From Granulicella sp. L56 (GTDB lineage: Bacteria; Acidobacteriota; Terriglobia; Terriglobales; Acidobacteriaceae), in contig NZ_LMUS01000006.1 in NCBI RefSeq assembly GCF_009765835.1, positions 2,284,635 to 2,348,634 of the forward strand: DNA of 64,000 nucleotides, written 5' to 3'. The notes beneath the pieces were generated by a model, which saw only the letters and a program-made list of their open reading frames with translations, was not told the origin of the DNA and made no database searches. Both the position numbers and the translations under genes were made by a program. Shown in pieces: positions 27,900 to 36,109 of this stretch (its first letter is position 1; each line of letters starts with the position of its first letter).

Positions 27900-27924
27900 G
27901 CCCGCTATTGTTTGAGATGCGGGC
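27900..27924 (+). promoter_or_regulatory. Hairpin between leader ORF and receptor, candidate attenuator
   Basis: GCCCGC (27900-27905) pairs with GCGGGC (27919-27924) around a 13-nt loop, followed by GCATGTTTG. GC-rich stem but no long T-run; it is placed where an attenuator would act between leader and structural gene. Confidence 0.4.
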
Positions 27925-28035
27925 GCATGTTTGCCTGAGTCAGCTAGAAACCAAATTACATTGATGACCTCCCGTGTGGCTAGGAATCTAGCTATGCCCC
28001 AGAGTGTCATTCAGGCAGTATCTTGTGAGGCGAGC

Positions 28036-31000
28036 ATGTTGCGAAAAATGTTTGTAATGCTTATTTTGCTCTGGAGTGGAACGGTCCTGGGTCAACAGGC
28101 TACTAACGCTATCCTCCTGGGTTCGGTTGTTGATACGAGTCATGCAGCAGTAGCAAATGCCACTGTTACCGTGATTAGCACGGCTACATCCGCTACAACG
28201 CAAATCCATACGGACAACGGTGGAGAGTATCGGACCCCGCCTTTAGCGATCGGCGAATACCGAGTAATAGTCGAGGCTTACGGATTTAAACAGTTCGCTG
28301 TGAGCAAAGTGCTGCTGTCGATCGGCGACGTTCGCAAGATTGACGCGACGCTGCAGCCCGGTAACGTATCACAGGTCGTGACGGTCTCTGCATCGGGAAC
28401 TGTTCTCCATACTTCCGACTCGACGAGCGGAACCGTCATTGGAAATGATCAGATTGTGGAGTTGCCGCTTAGCAGTGCGAATGGAAGAGATTATTTACAA
28501 CTCGCGACGCTTTCAGCTGGCACTGCACCTGCAATTGCCGGGGTAGGAATCAGCATTGGTGGTCAGCAAGGCTATAACGTGGGCTTCCTGCTTGACGGAA
28601 TCGATAATAACGCTCAATTTATCCGTTATACATATGGCAACCAAAAAGAGGCAATCAAACCTTCTATCGATGCCATCAGTCAATTTCAGGTGGTAACTAA
28701 CGGTTATTCTGCAGAGTATGGCCGTTCCTCTTCTGGGGTCGTAAGTGTTTCCACAAAATCAGGAACAAATCAACTTCACGGCACTGCGTATGAGTTTTTT
28801 CGCAACGATGCCCTTGATGCGACTCCCTTCTTTGCGACTAAGACGCCTTATAGCCGCAATGACTTCGGAGCTAGTATCGGCGGCCCAATTATTCGTGACA
28901 AAGTATTTGCTTTTGGCGATTTTGAGCTATTGAAGCTGGTTCAAAGCGCTACCCAACATAACACGGTCCCAACTGCTGAGGAACGTCATGGGATCTTCCC
29001 GGGCCCGGTCTATGATCCTGCAACCTATGGTGCAAACACTGTCAATGGACTTCCTGCGCGAACAGCCTTTAAGGAGAACAGTATCCCCGGTTCCAGGATT
29101 GATCCTATTGCCGCTAAGCTATTGCAACTGTACCCATTACCACAAACGACCGGTGGTTTGGGCTGCACCACCTGCAACTACGACTATGTAGCTCCTGCAA
29201 ATCAGTTTCCAGTAAAGTTCGATTTTCGTATCGATGACATCCTGTCTACTAAACAGAATGCATTCTTCAGATGGAGCACTCAAAATCAACATTACCCGCC
29301 AACTATCACGCTACCGCCGATTGGTGGCATTTACTATACGGCGGCCGAGCCTACGGATGATTATGGGCATTCCTTCGCTTTCGGCTACGACAGAATATGG
29401 TCTCCGACTCTAATCAGTTCTGTTCGTACGGGTTGGAACTACCTTAAGTCAGTTGCTTCCAGTCCCACGAGCCCTAATCTCAATGCCGCCATTGGTTTCA
29501 TTGGAGCAGACACTCTCGTGCCCGGGGGGCTTGTAAGTACGAGCGTAACAGGATTTACGACATTGGGCGGCGGCGGCAAAGGCAATATTACTAGTACAGA
29601 AACTCGCCAGATATCTGGAGATCTGACCTGGGCACACCGTACGCACAATATCAGATTTGGTGTTCAACAATATTGGCTGCAGACAAACTTCGTCAGTGAG
29701 CAACAGTCAGAAGGAACGCTCAGCTTCACGGGAGTATTCACAAGGCAGACTAATAGTGTAGCCGCATCTGCATACGGACCGTTGGCAGACTTTCTCCTTG
29801 GCATCCCTGCATCGGGTAATCTTTCGAATGTTGAGACTGTCACCGATCGGCAGCCGCTCACGCACTTTTTTGTACTAGACGACTGGACAGTGAGCAGGCG
29901 CTTCACTGTGAATATTGGCCTTCGTTATGAATTGAACCGGCCGCCGTTAGACAAGGGCGATCAGTTGGCCAATGACAATCTGGATCTTACCGGAACTCCT
30001 GTTTTGATTCTGGCAGGTCAAGGCGGCAATAGCCGCACAAGCCGATCGACAATCCAGCCCGACCATTGGCAACTTGCTCCCAGAATTGGTTTTGCATATA
30101 GTCTGCCAGACGATAAGACCGTGATAAGAGGAGCATACGGCTTCTTCTATGCGAACACGCAACAGCCTGGGGGCATGCAGTCCTTGCAAATCAATCCTCC
30201 ATTCCATTTGCAGATAGCGTTGTCGAATGCTCCCACCGCAACTAATCCTTCATTCACTCTTCAGGGAGGCTTTCCTGCCAATAGTCTGTCTCTCGCGAAT
30301 GCATCGAGCGTGCTAACCGTATCAGATGATACCCGCGGTCGTTGGCCGCGAGCACAGCAATGGAATGTAAACGTTCAGCGTGAGTTGCCCGGGCACATTC
30401 TGTTTGAAATAGGGTACGCAGGAAATGATCTGACCGGTGCATGGATGCAATATGATGCAAACCAGGCTCCCCCAAAATCTGGAAACACGAATCTAAACCG
30501 ACCTTTTCAGACCTTAGCGGTCACGGGAACACCGTACACCGTTTCGCTGGCGGACATCGTCCGCATCGGCAAGATCGGCTACAGCTACTACAACGCGTTA
30601 CAGACAAAGGTGGAAAAACGCTACTCAGGCGGCGTGAGTATTCTGGCTTCCTATGGCTATTCCAGAACGATTGGGTTAGGAGAGAACCAATCAGGTGGAG
30701 TCCAGAATTCGTACGATATACAGGCAGATAAGGCAGTCTCAAGCCAGGACATAGCGCACCATGTCACCGCGAGTGCGGTATACGATCTCCCTTTTGGTCG
30801 CGGAAAGAGCTTTGGATCGACGTGGAATCGATATGCCAATGTGGCACTCGGAGGGTGGAGCCTTGATCCAATCCTGAGCTTTAGCACGGGACTACCGTTC
30901 AACCTTACCGTAAATGGAAATCCTTCGAATTCCGGTCAAGGCAGCTTGGATGGTAATAATGATAGGCCCAATGTCGTTGGAGATTTTCGCGCTGCCATCA

Positions 31001-31326
31001 ACCCGGTAATCGGATCGCGTACGCACACGAAGTCGCAGTGGTTCAATACGGCAGCTTTTGCTCCTAATGCTCCGTACACCTTTGGCGATGCGGCGCGTAA
31101 TCTACTGCGGTCCTCGGGGGGATTAAATCTGGATCTTGCGGCTCACAAGAAATTTCAAATCACAGAACGAGTGATCACACAGTTGCGGCTTGAAGCATTC
31201 AATGCCACGAACCATGACATCTTGGCCGCCCCCAAAGCGGCAGTCGGAACGGCGACATTCGGCCAGGTTACCGCAGCTCAGAATTCTGCTCGGGAATTGC
31301 AAGCCGGAATAAAGGTGTTGTTTTAG
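28036..31326 (+). CDS. Oar-type TonB-dependent receptor
   Basis: 1096 residues from ATG 28036 (GAGG 6 nt upstream); earlier in-frame codons from 27931 lack a binding site. Signal peptide LRKMFVMLILLWSGTVLGQQ, carboxypeptidase-regulatory-like domain (AILLGSVVDTSHAAVANA, YRTPPLAIGEYRVIVEAYGF), plug with LPLSSANGRDYLQL and FLLDGIDNNAQ, barrel ending LQAGIKVLF. It is a close relative of the receptor at 23179-26430. A DUF6152 gene begins 33 bp after its stop, and two exported proteins follow, so the receptor heads an operon of about six kilobases controlled by the promoter and leader at 27754-27924. Confidence 0.93.
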   Translation: MLRKMFVMLILLWSGTVLGQQATNAILLGSVVDTSHAAVANATVTVISTATSATTQIHTDNGGEYRTPPLAIGEYRVIVEAYGFKQFAVSKVLLSIGDVRKIDATLQPGNVSQVVTVSASGTVLHTSDSTSGTVIGNDQIVELPLSSANGRDYLQLATLSAGTAPAIAGVGISIGGQQGYNVGFLLDGIDNNAQFIRYTYGNQKEAIKPSIDAISQFQVVTNGYSAEYGRSSSGVVSVSTKSGTNQLHGTAYEFFRNDALDATPFFATKTPYSRNDFGASIGGPIIRDKVFAFGDFELLKLVQSATQHNTVPTAEERHGIFPGPVYDPATYGANTVNGLPARTAFKENSIPGSRIDPIAAKLLQLYPLPQTTGGLGCTTCNYDYVAPANQFPVKFDFRIDDILSTKQNAFFRWSTQNQHYPPTITLPPIGGIYYTAAEPTDDYGHSFAFGYDRIWSPTLISSVRTGWNYLKSVASSPTSPNLNAAIGFIGADTLVPGGLVSTSVTGFTTLGGGGKGNITSTETRQISGDLTWAHRTHNIRFGVQQYWLQTNFVSEQQSEGTLSFTGVFTRQTNSVAASAYGPLADFLLGIPASGNLSNVETVTDRQPLTHFFVLDDWTVSRRFTVNIGLRYELNRPPLDKGDQLANDNLDLTGTPVLILAGQGGNSRTSRSTIQPDHWQLAPRIGFAYSLPDDKTVIRGAYGFFYANTQQPGGMQSLQINPPFHLQIALSNAPTATNPSFTLQGGFPANSLSLANASSVLTVSDDTRGRWPRAQQWNVNVQRELPGHILFEIGYAGNDLTGAWMQYDANQAPPKSGNTNLNRPFQTLAVTGTPYTVSLADIVRIGKIGYSYYNALQTKVEKRYSGGVSILASYGYSRTIGLGENQSGGVQNSYDIQADKAVSSQDIAHHVTASAVYDLPFGRGKSFGSTWNRYANVALGGWSLDPILSFSTGLPFNLTVNGNPSNSGQGSLDGNNDRPNVVGDFRAAINPVIGSRTHTKSQWFNTAAFAPNAPYTFGDAARNLLRSSGGLNLDLAAHKKFQITERVITQLRLEAFNATNHDILAAPKAAVGTATFGQVTAAQNSARELQAGIKVLF

Positions 31327-31359
31327 CTCAAAAACCACCACTTAACACAAAGGAGATCC

Positions 31360-31782
31360 ATGATGAAGAAGTTATTACTTAATGCTGTTCTAGCTATAGG
31401 CGTAGTTGCGATTTCTACTCCCGCCTTTGCGCATCATTCGTTTGCGGCTGAATACGACGCGAGTAAGCCCATTACTCTACACGGGAAGCTTACTAAGCTG
31501 TCCTGGGTTAATCCGCATGGGTGGATTTATGTCGACGTTGCTAATCCGGATAAAACGGTTACGAGTTGGGCCGTTGAATTTGGTGGCCCAAATGCGCTTC
31601 TTCGGCGCGGTCTTCGCGAGACCGATTTTCCACTCGGTATTGAACTAACTGTGAATGGTTATCTCTCTAAGAATGGAAAAAAAATTATTAACGGTACTTC
31701 AGTCAAACTACCCGATGGCCGGAGTCTCTTTACAGGGTCGGTGGGGACTGGTGCACCAGGCGATCCCGGCGACAAAGAATAA
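31360..31782 (+). CDS. Exported DUF6152 protein
   Basis: 140 residues, AAGGAG before ATG. Signal peptide LLNAVLAIGVVAISTPAFAHHS, and the family's opening of the mature protein, HHSFAAEYD, immediately after the cleavage region. The middle (LTKLSWVNPHGWIYVDV and RGLRETDFPLGIELTVNGYLSKNG) matches the DUF6152 nucleic-acid-binding-like OB-type strands. The function of the family is unknown; the N-terminal His-His could bind metal. Second gene of the receptor operon. Confidence 0.85.
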   Translation: MMKKLLLNAVLAIGVVAISTPAFAHHSFAAEYDASKPITLHGKLTKLSWVNPHGWIYVDVANPDKTVTSWAVEFGGPNALLRRGLRETDFPLGIELTVNGYLSKNGKKIINGTSVKLPDGRSLFTGSVGTGAPGDPGDKE

Positions 31783-31811
31783 CTTCCAACATTCAAACGA
31801 AAGAGGAGATT

Positions 31812-32582
31812 ATGGGTTTTCGTAAGGGCAACTGCTTCATTTTTATCGCCGGCATCGTTTTAACTGCCTCTGCTTGGGGGCAGTCGGCCAAGCTAGCAAC
31901 TATTCCACGCCTCGCCGATGGCAAACCTAACCTCAACGGGATTTGGCAGTCGATCAGTGGTGCAGACGTTAACTTGCAGGATCACATCGCAGACAAATAT
32001 GCTCCGGGTGCGCAAAGTGTTGTTGAAGAACATGAGATTCCTTATCTGCCAGAAGCTCTGAAGCAGAAACAGGATAATTTAGAAAAACGCAGGACTTCGG
32101 ATCTCGACACCGCAAAGTGTGATCTTCCTGGAGTTCCACGCATCACCTATGCACGTAATCTTCCTTTCCAGATATTCCAACTGCCGAAAGGCGACAAGAT
32201 CACGGTCCTCTATGAGTTTGCACACGCGCATCGCTTCCTCTATACCAACGGTACGGTCCATCCGCCCGGGCATATCAATTGGTGGCTTGGAGATTCACGC
32301 GCCAAGTGGGAAGGGGATATTCTCGTCGTCGATAGTGTTGATTTCAATGACCTCACATGGTTCGATCATGCGGGAGACTATCACAGTGAATCGTTGCACG
32401 TAGTGGAACGGTACAGACTGCTAGACGCAGATCATATCGATTACAAGGTTGAGATTGAAGATCCGCAGGTGTATTCCAGGCCATGGCATATCGATCTCAT
32501 TCTGTACAAGCACAAGGAAAAGAACTTCCAGCTTCTAGATTATGTCTGCTATGCCTTCGGCCTCGATAAGTATTATCCATAG
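31812..32582 (+). CDS. Exported protein of the DGKPNLNGIW type
   Basis: 256 residues, AGAGGAG before ATG, signal peptide FIFIAGIVLTASAWGQ. The mature protein opens with LADGKPNLNGIWQS and contains a central GKPWYF-like repeat region rewritten as LPKGDKITVLYEFAHAHRF, WWLGDSRAKWEGDILVVDS and HVVERYRLLDADHIDYKVEIEDP. The same blocks recur in the next gene (GDSRGHWEGTTLVVDT, HHIERFKFIDANHFRYEATFDDP), showing the two are paralogues. Such proteins are common next to DUF6152 in Acidobacteriota and some gammaproteobacteria but have no established function. Periplasmic or extracellular. Confidence 0.75.
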   Translation: MGFRKGNCFIFIAGIVLTASAWGQSAKLATIPRLADGKPNLNGIWQSISGADVNLQDHIADKYAPGAQSVVEEHEIPYLPEALKQKQDNLEKRRTSDLDTAKCDLPGVPRITYARNLPFQIFQLPKGDKITVLYEFAHAHRFLYTNGTVHPPGHINWWLGDSRAKWEGDILVVDSVDFNDLTWFDHAGDYHSESLHVVERYRLLDADHIDYKVEIEDPQVYSRPWHIDLILYKHKEKNFQLLDYVCYAFGLDKYYP

Positions 32583-32628
32583 CGCAACGAGTCCAATCGA
32601 ATCCGCAACGAGACAGGAGAATTTAAAA

Positions 32629-33744
32629 GTGAATGTGAAGCAGATACACCATATAAAGAATCTGTCGATTGTTTTGGCACTGGGCACTGCGATCTGCATG
32701 CCGGGCATTGCCCAGCCGGCTACCTCCAAAGCCGAAGTCTCGACCAAACCGTGGAAACCCAAGCTCTTGAGTGACGGTCAGCCTGATATTAGGGGTGTTT
32801 GGACAACCGTCTATTACGGTATGGGCTGCCTCACCAATCCTACCAACGGCGACGTCAACTGCGTGCCGCCACCTGGCCCAAGACCTGCGCCAGGCACGTC
32901 GAATGCTGGCGGACCACCGGCGCCGGATGCTAGTGGACATACCGCAGGTCAGAGAGGTCATGGCAATCCCCCCACTATTGCTAATTCGCAATCTGCACCA
33001 GATGTTCGAAAGAACGATGGTCAGAAGCAGACTGGGCGCGTGCCAAGAAGAGCGAGGAATGCTCCAAGCAGAATTACCGATACTGCCGACTATGACATTC
33101 CTTACACCCCGGAGGCCCTGGCTCATCAGCAAGATCTATTTGCTCATTACTATGCGCCAACAAGTTATGGAGATATCGACCCGCAGCAGCGCTGCTGGCC
33201 TTTGGGAGCTGTTCGGCAGTTCACCTGGCATGATGTTCAGGTAGAGCAGTTTCCGGGTTACGTTCTTCTTATCTTCGAAGGAAGTGAAGTGTATCGAATT
33301 ATTTATCTTGATAACCGCCCACATGTAGGGAGTACCCTAAAACTCTGGATGGGCGATTCTCGTGGCCATTGGGAGGGAACCACGCTTGTTGTTGACACCA
33401 CCAATAACAATGCTAAGGGTCGTCTTAGCCGGGCGGGGGACTTTTCAAGCAACAAGGTTCACCATATCGAGCGCTTCAAGTTTATTGATGCAAATCATTT
33501 TCGATATGAGGCCACCTTTGACGATCCATCTGTCTACACGCGACCGTGGACGTTCGGTTTCGATGAACATCGCGCTTTCTTCGGCGGAGATGGAGGCGCA
33601 CCTCCAGGTCCTATCACTGCTGAATCACAGGCTAAATACGAAAACTGGGAAGAAGCTTGCCAGGAGGGGCTGATCCCAGGAGGAAACGACATTCCGGGTT
33701 TGCCAATAAACCCTCCGGACAGCACGAGCAGTAACAACAAATGA
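32629..33744 (+). CDS. Exported protein paralogous to the preceding gene
   Basis: 371 residues from GTG 32629, with AGGAG about 10 nt upstream; the longer open frame from 32542 would overlap the upstream gene. Signal peptide IKNLSIVLALGTAICMPGIAQ, then LLSDGQPDIRGVW, a low-complexity Pro/Gly/Ala segment of ~90 residues absent from its paralogue, and the shared core FTWHDVQVEQFPGYVLLIFEG, GDSRGHWEGTTLVVDT and HHIERFKFIDANHFRYEATF. Unknown function. Last gene of the receptor operon; a strong hairpin follows at 33779. Confidence 0.75.
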   Translation: MNVKQIHHIKNLSIVLALGTAICMPGIAQPATSKAEVSTKPWKPKLLSDGQPDIRGVWTTVYYGMGCLTNPTNGDVNCVPPPGPRPAPGTSNAGGPPAPDASGHTAGQRGHGNPPTIANSQSAPDVRKNDGQKQTGRVPRRARNAPSRITDTADYDIPYTPEALAHQQDLFAHYYAPTSYGDIDPQQRCWPLGAVRQFTWHDVQVEQFPGYVLLIFEGSEVYRIIYLDNRPHVGSTLKLWMGDSRGHWEGTTLVVDTTNNNAKGRLSRAGDFSSNKVHHIERFKFIDANHFRYEATFDDPSVYTRPWTFGFDEHRAFFGGDGGAPPGPITAESQAKYENWEEACQEGLIPGGNDIPGLPINPPDSTSSNNK

Positions 33745-33778
33745 GCCCTAATTTCTAGAGTAATCCACCTGAAAACCT

Positions 33779-33810
33779 AACGTGTTATCCCTCATTGGGG
33801 ATAACACGTT
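33779..33810 (+). terminator. Strong 3' hairpin of the receptor operon
   Basis: AACGTGTTATCCC pairs perfectly over 13 bp with GGGATAACACGTT around a 6-nt loop, 34 bp after the stop at 33744. No T-run. Confidence 0.7.
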
Positions 33811-33850
33811 CCACCTAATAACTAGTTAATGGCGACAAGGAAAATATTCT

Positions 33851-34444
33851 ATGTACGAACCAAAACTCTTTGCCCAAGCTATGACGGCGATCATCCTTCT
33901 CTTTGGTGCAGCTTCGATATCTTCATTGGCACAGCGACTTCCATTAGCCACTGGCGTGAAAAAGGTGTGCACCATCGAATTCAATAAAGACTCAAGACGT
34001 CCAGCGCGTGTCGAGGATGCCGCACTGCCATGCCTCGAACAGGCAGCCAAGAGACTTAAGGCAACGCCCAACATTAAGTTGGTTCTCGTTGGCATATCGC
34101 ATCCGTTATATGATCGCGAAGACCAAGACCATGGCATGGAGCGTGAAGGCGAGGACATGACTGGTCTCGATATACGGTTTAGCGATGTGGCCGCGTATCG
34201 CGTTGTGAATACAAAAGCATATCTCACCCAATGGCTAGGGGCTGATCCAACGAAGATCATTCCGACTACCGACGAATATGCGCTTGGGCGACAGGTCATA
34301 ATCTATGCGGTGCCCGGTGACGCTAGCTTTTTTCACAACTATACAAAGACGACACCAACGAACGAATCAAAGTGCACGGTCAAGCCATGCCCAAATCCTT
34401 TAGAGGATGTTTTGACTCCACAGGCACGTCCTCGTATTCAATAA
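33851..34444 (+). CDS. Exported OmpA-C-like domain protein
   Basis: 197 residues, AAGGA before ATG, signal peptide AMTAIILLFGAASISSLAQ. The rest resembles an OmpA/Pal peptidoglycan-associating domain: CTIEFNKDSRRPARVEDAALPCLEQAAKRLKATPNIKLVLVG, then a helix-rich AAYRVVNTKAYLTQWLGADPTKI with the R..V..YL pattern and a final GRQVIIYAVPGD. Two Cys pairs (CTIEF...PCLEQ and CTVKPCPNP) could form disulfides. It may tether envelope components to the cell wall. It stands between two terminators/spacers and appears monocistronic. Confidence 0.65.
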   Translation: MYEPKLFAQAMTAIILLFGAASISSLAQRLPLATGVKKVCTIEFNKDSRRPARVEDAALPCLEQAAKRLKATPNIKLVLVGISHPLYDREDQDHGMEREGEDMTGLDIRFSDVAAYRVVNTKAYLTQWLGADPTKIIPTTDEYALGRQVIIYAVPGDASFFHNYTKTTPTNESKCTVKPCPNPLEDVLTPQARPRIQ

Positions 34445-34565
34445 ATACTATTTAGCTGAACAAATAGATCGTGTTGTGGCTGCGCTCTTGGTTCGTTCTC
34501 CGTAAGGCTCGGTCTGGGACGAGGTTAAAAGTGGGATTGCAGCTTATTTGTAGTGGATTTTAATA
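34445..34565. other. Spacer upstream of the poly-Cys leader
   Basis: No gene seen; precedes the predicted promoter at 34566. Confidence 0.4.
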
Positions 34566-34593
34566 AAGACAAAACCTGTTAGTGATATACATT
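34566..34593 (+). promoter_or_regulatory. Predicted promoter of the poly-Cys leader/YeiH operon
   Basis: -35 AAGACA at 34566-34571, 16-bp spacer, -10 TACATT at 34588-34593; expected start 1-2 bases before ATG 34602, again near-leaderless. Confidence 0.45.
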
Positions 34594-34601
34594 AGGCAAT
34601 C

Positions 34602-34670
34602 ATGATGGTTCGCACACAAATCAAGTCGCTGAGCCTCATGCCCTCCTGCTGTCTCTTCTGTTGTAACTAG
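34602..34670 (+). CDS. Poly-Cys leader peptide upstream of a YeiH-type exporter
   Basis: 22 residues ending PSCCLFCCN: four of the last seven residues are Cys. Tandem ATG start, no Shine-Dalgarno sequence, and a promoter ending 8 nt upstream. A small hairpin (GGATC/GATCC, 34691-34705) follows. Next come a 39-residue membrane peptide and a sulfate/sulfite exporter-family gene. Cysteine-rich C-terminus plus a sulfur-related target is the clearest example of a possible cysteine attenuator in this window. Confidence 0.6.
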   Translation: MMVRTQIKSLSLMPSCCLFCCN

Positions 34671-34778
34671 CTAACAGCCAACGTTGTTTTGGATCATTCA
34701 GATCCCTTATAGTCATCCCCATTCAAGCTAAACCACTCGACCGCAATCGTTGTGAGTTATTTCTTTCAGGAGCAATCG

Positions 34779-34898
34779 ATGTCCAACCGTGTACCCACTT
34801 CGAAGTTCAATATATCAATCGATGGCTGGGCCGTCATTCTCTCCCTTGGCCTCGCCCTCGTTGTTCGTCTTGGGCTTCTCAAAACTGTCCCCTGGTAG
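34779..34898 (+). CDS. 39-residue single-pass membrane peptide before YeiH-type exporter
   Basis: ATG 34779 with AGGAG 6 nt upstream, so translation is likely. Sequence features: GWAVILSLGLALVVRLGLL as one membrane helix, ending in KTVPW. Longer YeiH-family proteins often start with a comparable DDW-type helix, while the exporter encoded 44 bp downstream lacks it. I infer that the peptide is the detached first helix of the exporter or a small partner subunit. It is too short for usual gene callers. Confidence 0.7.
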   Translation: MSNRVPTSKFNISIDGWAVILSLGLALVVRLGLLKTVPW

Positions 34899-34942
34899 TC
34901 AGCAGTCGCGCTTCGCTAATTCAATAAGACCGGAGAAAGAAC

Positions 34943-36109
34943 ATGGCAATCTCAGCCGAGACCGAACTACCAGACCTTCGCAATGAATACCCGCCACACG
35001 CTCCCGGTACGATTCCCGCAGAACGTACAACTCTTCTTGGTCTTTTCCCTGGCGTTGCATTGCTCGCCGTGGTCGGTTACGCGGGCAAGTTCGTGGAGCA
35101 CTTCCTCAATACCTACACTAAAGCTCACCACATTACCTTTCCGAACATCGAATATGTTCTCTGGGCCATCGTCTTCGGGATTGTTATATCCAATACCGTT
35201 GGGCTTCCGCGCATCTTCCGCCCCGGAGTGGCAACTTACGAATTCTGGCTCAAAGCTGGAATCATTCTTCTCGGTGCCCGATTCATTCTTGGAGACATTC
35301 TGCGTCTTGGTGGACTCTCGCTTGTTCTGGTCTTTATCGCTCTTGCGCTCTCAATTACATTTATGACGTGGCTTGGCCATGCCTTCAACCTCAGTCCAAA
35401 ACTAACAACTTTGCTCGCAGTCGGCTCCAGCATTTGCGGGGTGTCAGCCATCATCGCCACGCAAGGCGCCATTGATGCCGACGAAAAGGATTCTTCTACT
35501 GCTATTGCTGCTATCTTGGCGTTAGGTGCTCTTTCTCTTTTCACCTTTCCTCTCATAGGTCATGCTCTCCACATGTCGGACCATGCTTATGGTCTCTGGG
35601 CTGGACTCGCTGTCGATAATACCGCCGAAGCCACCGCTGCCGGAGCTCTTTACTCAGATGCCGCCGGTAAGTTTGCTGTTCTAGCCAAGACATGCCGTAA
35701 TGCCCTTATTGGTTTTATTGTCCTTGCCTATGCGATCCAGTGGGCACGCAAAGGTCTAGCGAACGAAGCCACTACGAACCAGCTTCAACACAAGGCTTTA
35801 TTTCTCTGGCAGAAGTTTCCGAAATTCGTTCTCGGCTTTATCTTCATTTCGTTGCTCGCTACGCTAGGGGCTTCCAGTAACCCTGTCGTCGCGCAATTAG
35901 GCTTCACACAAGTTGAACTTACAGCACTCGGTAACCTAAGCCGTTGGGCCTTTCTACTCACTTTTGCGGGCGTAGGATTACGCACCAACCTTCGAGAGCT
36001 CTTCAAGCAAGGCTCACGCCCTCTGATCGTAAGCGCTCTGGGTGAAATTGCCATAGCTATCATTACCCTTGTACTGATTCTCGGAGCCAGCCGGATCTAT
36101 CATCTCTAA
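34943..36109 (+). CDS. YeiH-family putative sulfate/sulfite exporter
   Basis: 388 residues, about ten membrane segments. Family hallmarks: GLPRIFRPGVATYEFWLKAGIILLGARF, the two-repeat core with GSSICGVSAIIATQGAIDADE and GLWAGLAVDNTAEATAAGALY, and LSRWAFLLTFAGVGLRTN near the C-terminus. The family (UPF0324) is annotated as putative sulfate exporter; substrate not established. Preceded by a poly-Cys leader and a 39-residue membrane peptide. A cysteine dioxygenase-rhodanese fusion, which would produce sulfite, is encoded 10 kb away beyond a rearranged stretch, suggesting a once tighter sulfur cluster. Its last 96 bp overlap the convergent aminotransferase gene. Confidence 0.9.
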   Translation: MAISAETELPDLRNEYPPHAPGTIPAERTTLLGLFPGVALLAVVGYAGKFVEHFLNTYTKAHHITFPNIEYVLWAIVFGIVISNTVGLPRIFRPGVATYEFWLKAGIILLGARFILGDILRLGGLSLVLVFIALALSITFMTWLGHAFNLSPKLTTLLAVGSSICGVSAIIATQGAIDADEKDSSTAIAAILALGALSLFTFPLIGHALHMSDHAYGLWAGLAVDNTAEATAAGALYSDAAGKFAVLAKTCRNALIGFIVLAYAIQWARKGLANEATTNQLQHKALFLWQKFPKFVLGFIFISLLATLGASSNPVVAQLGFTQVELTALGNLSRWAFLLTFAGVGLRTNLRELFKQGSRPLIVSALGEIAIAIITLVLILGASRIYHL

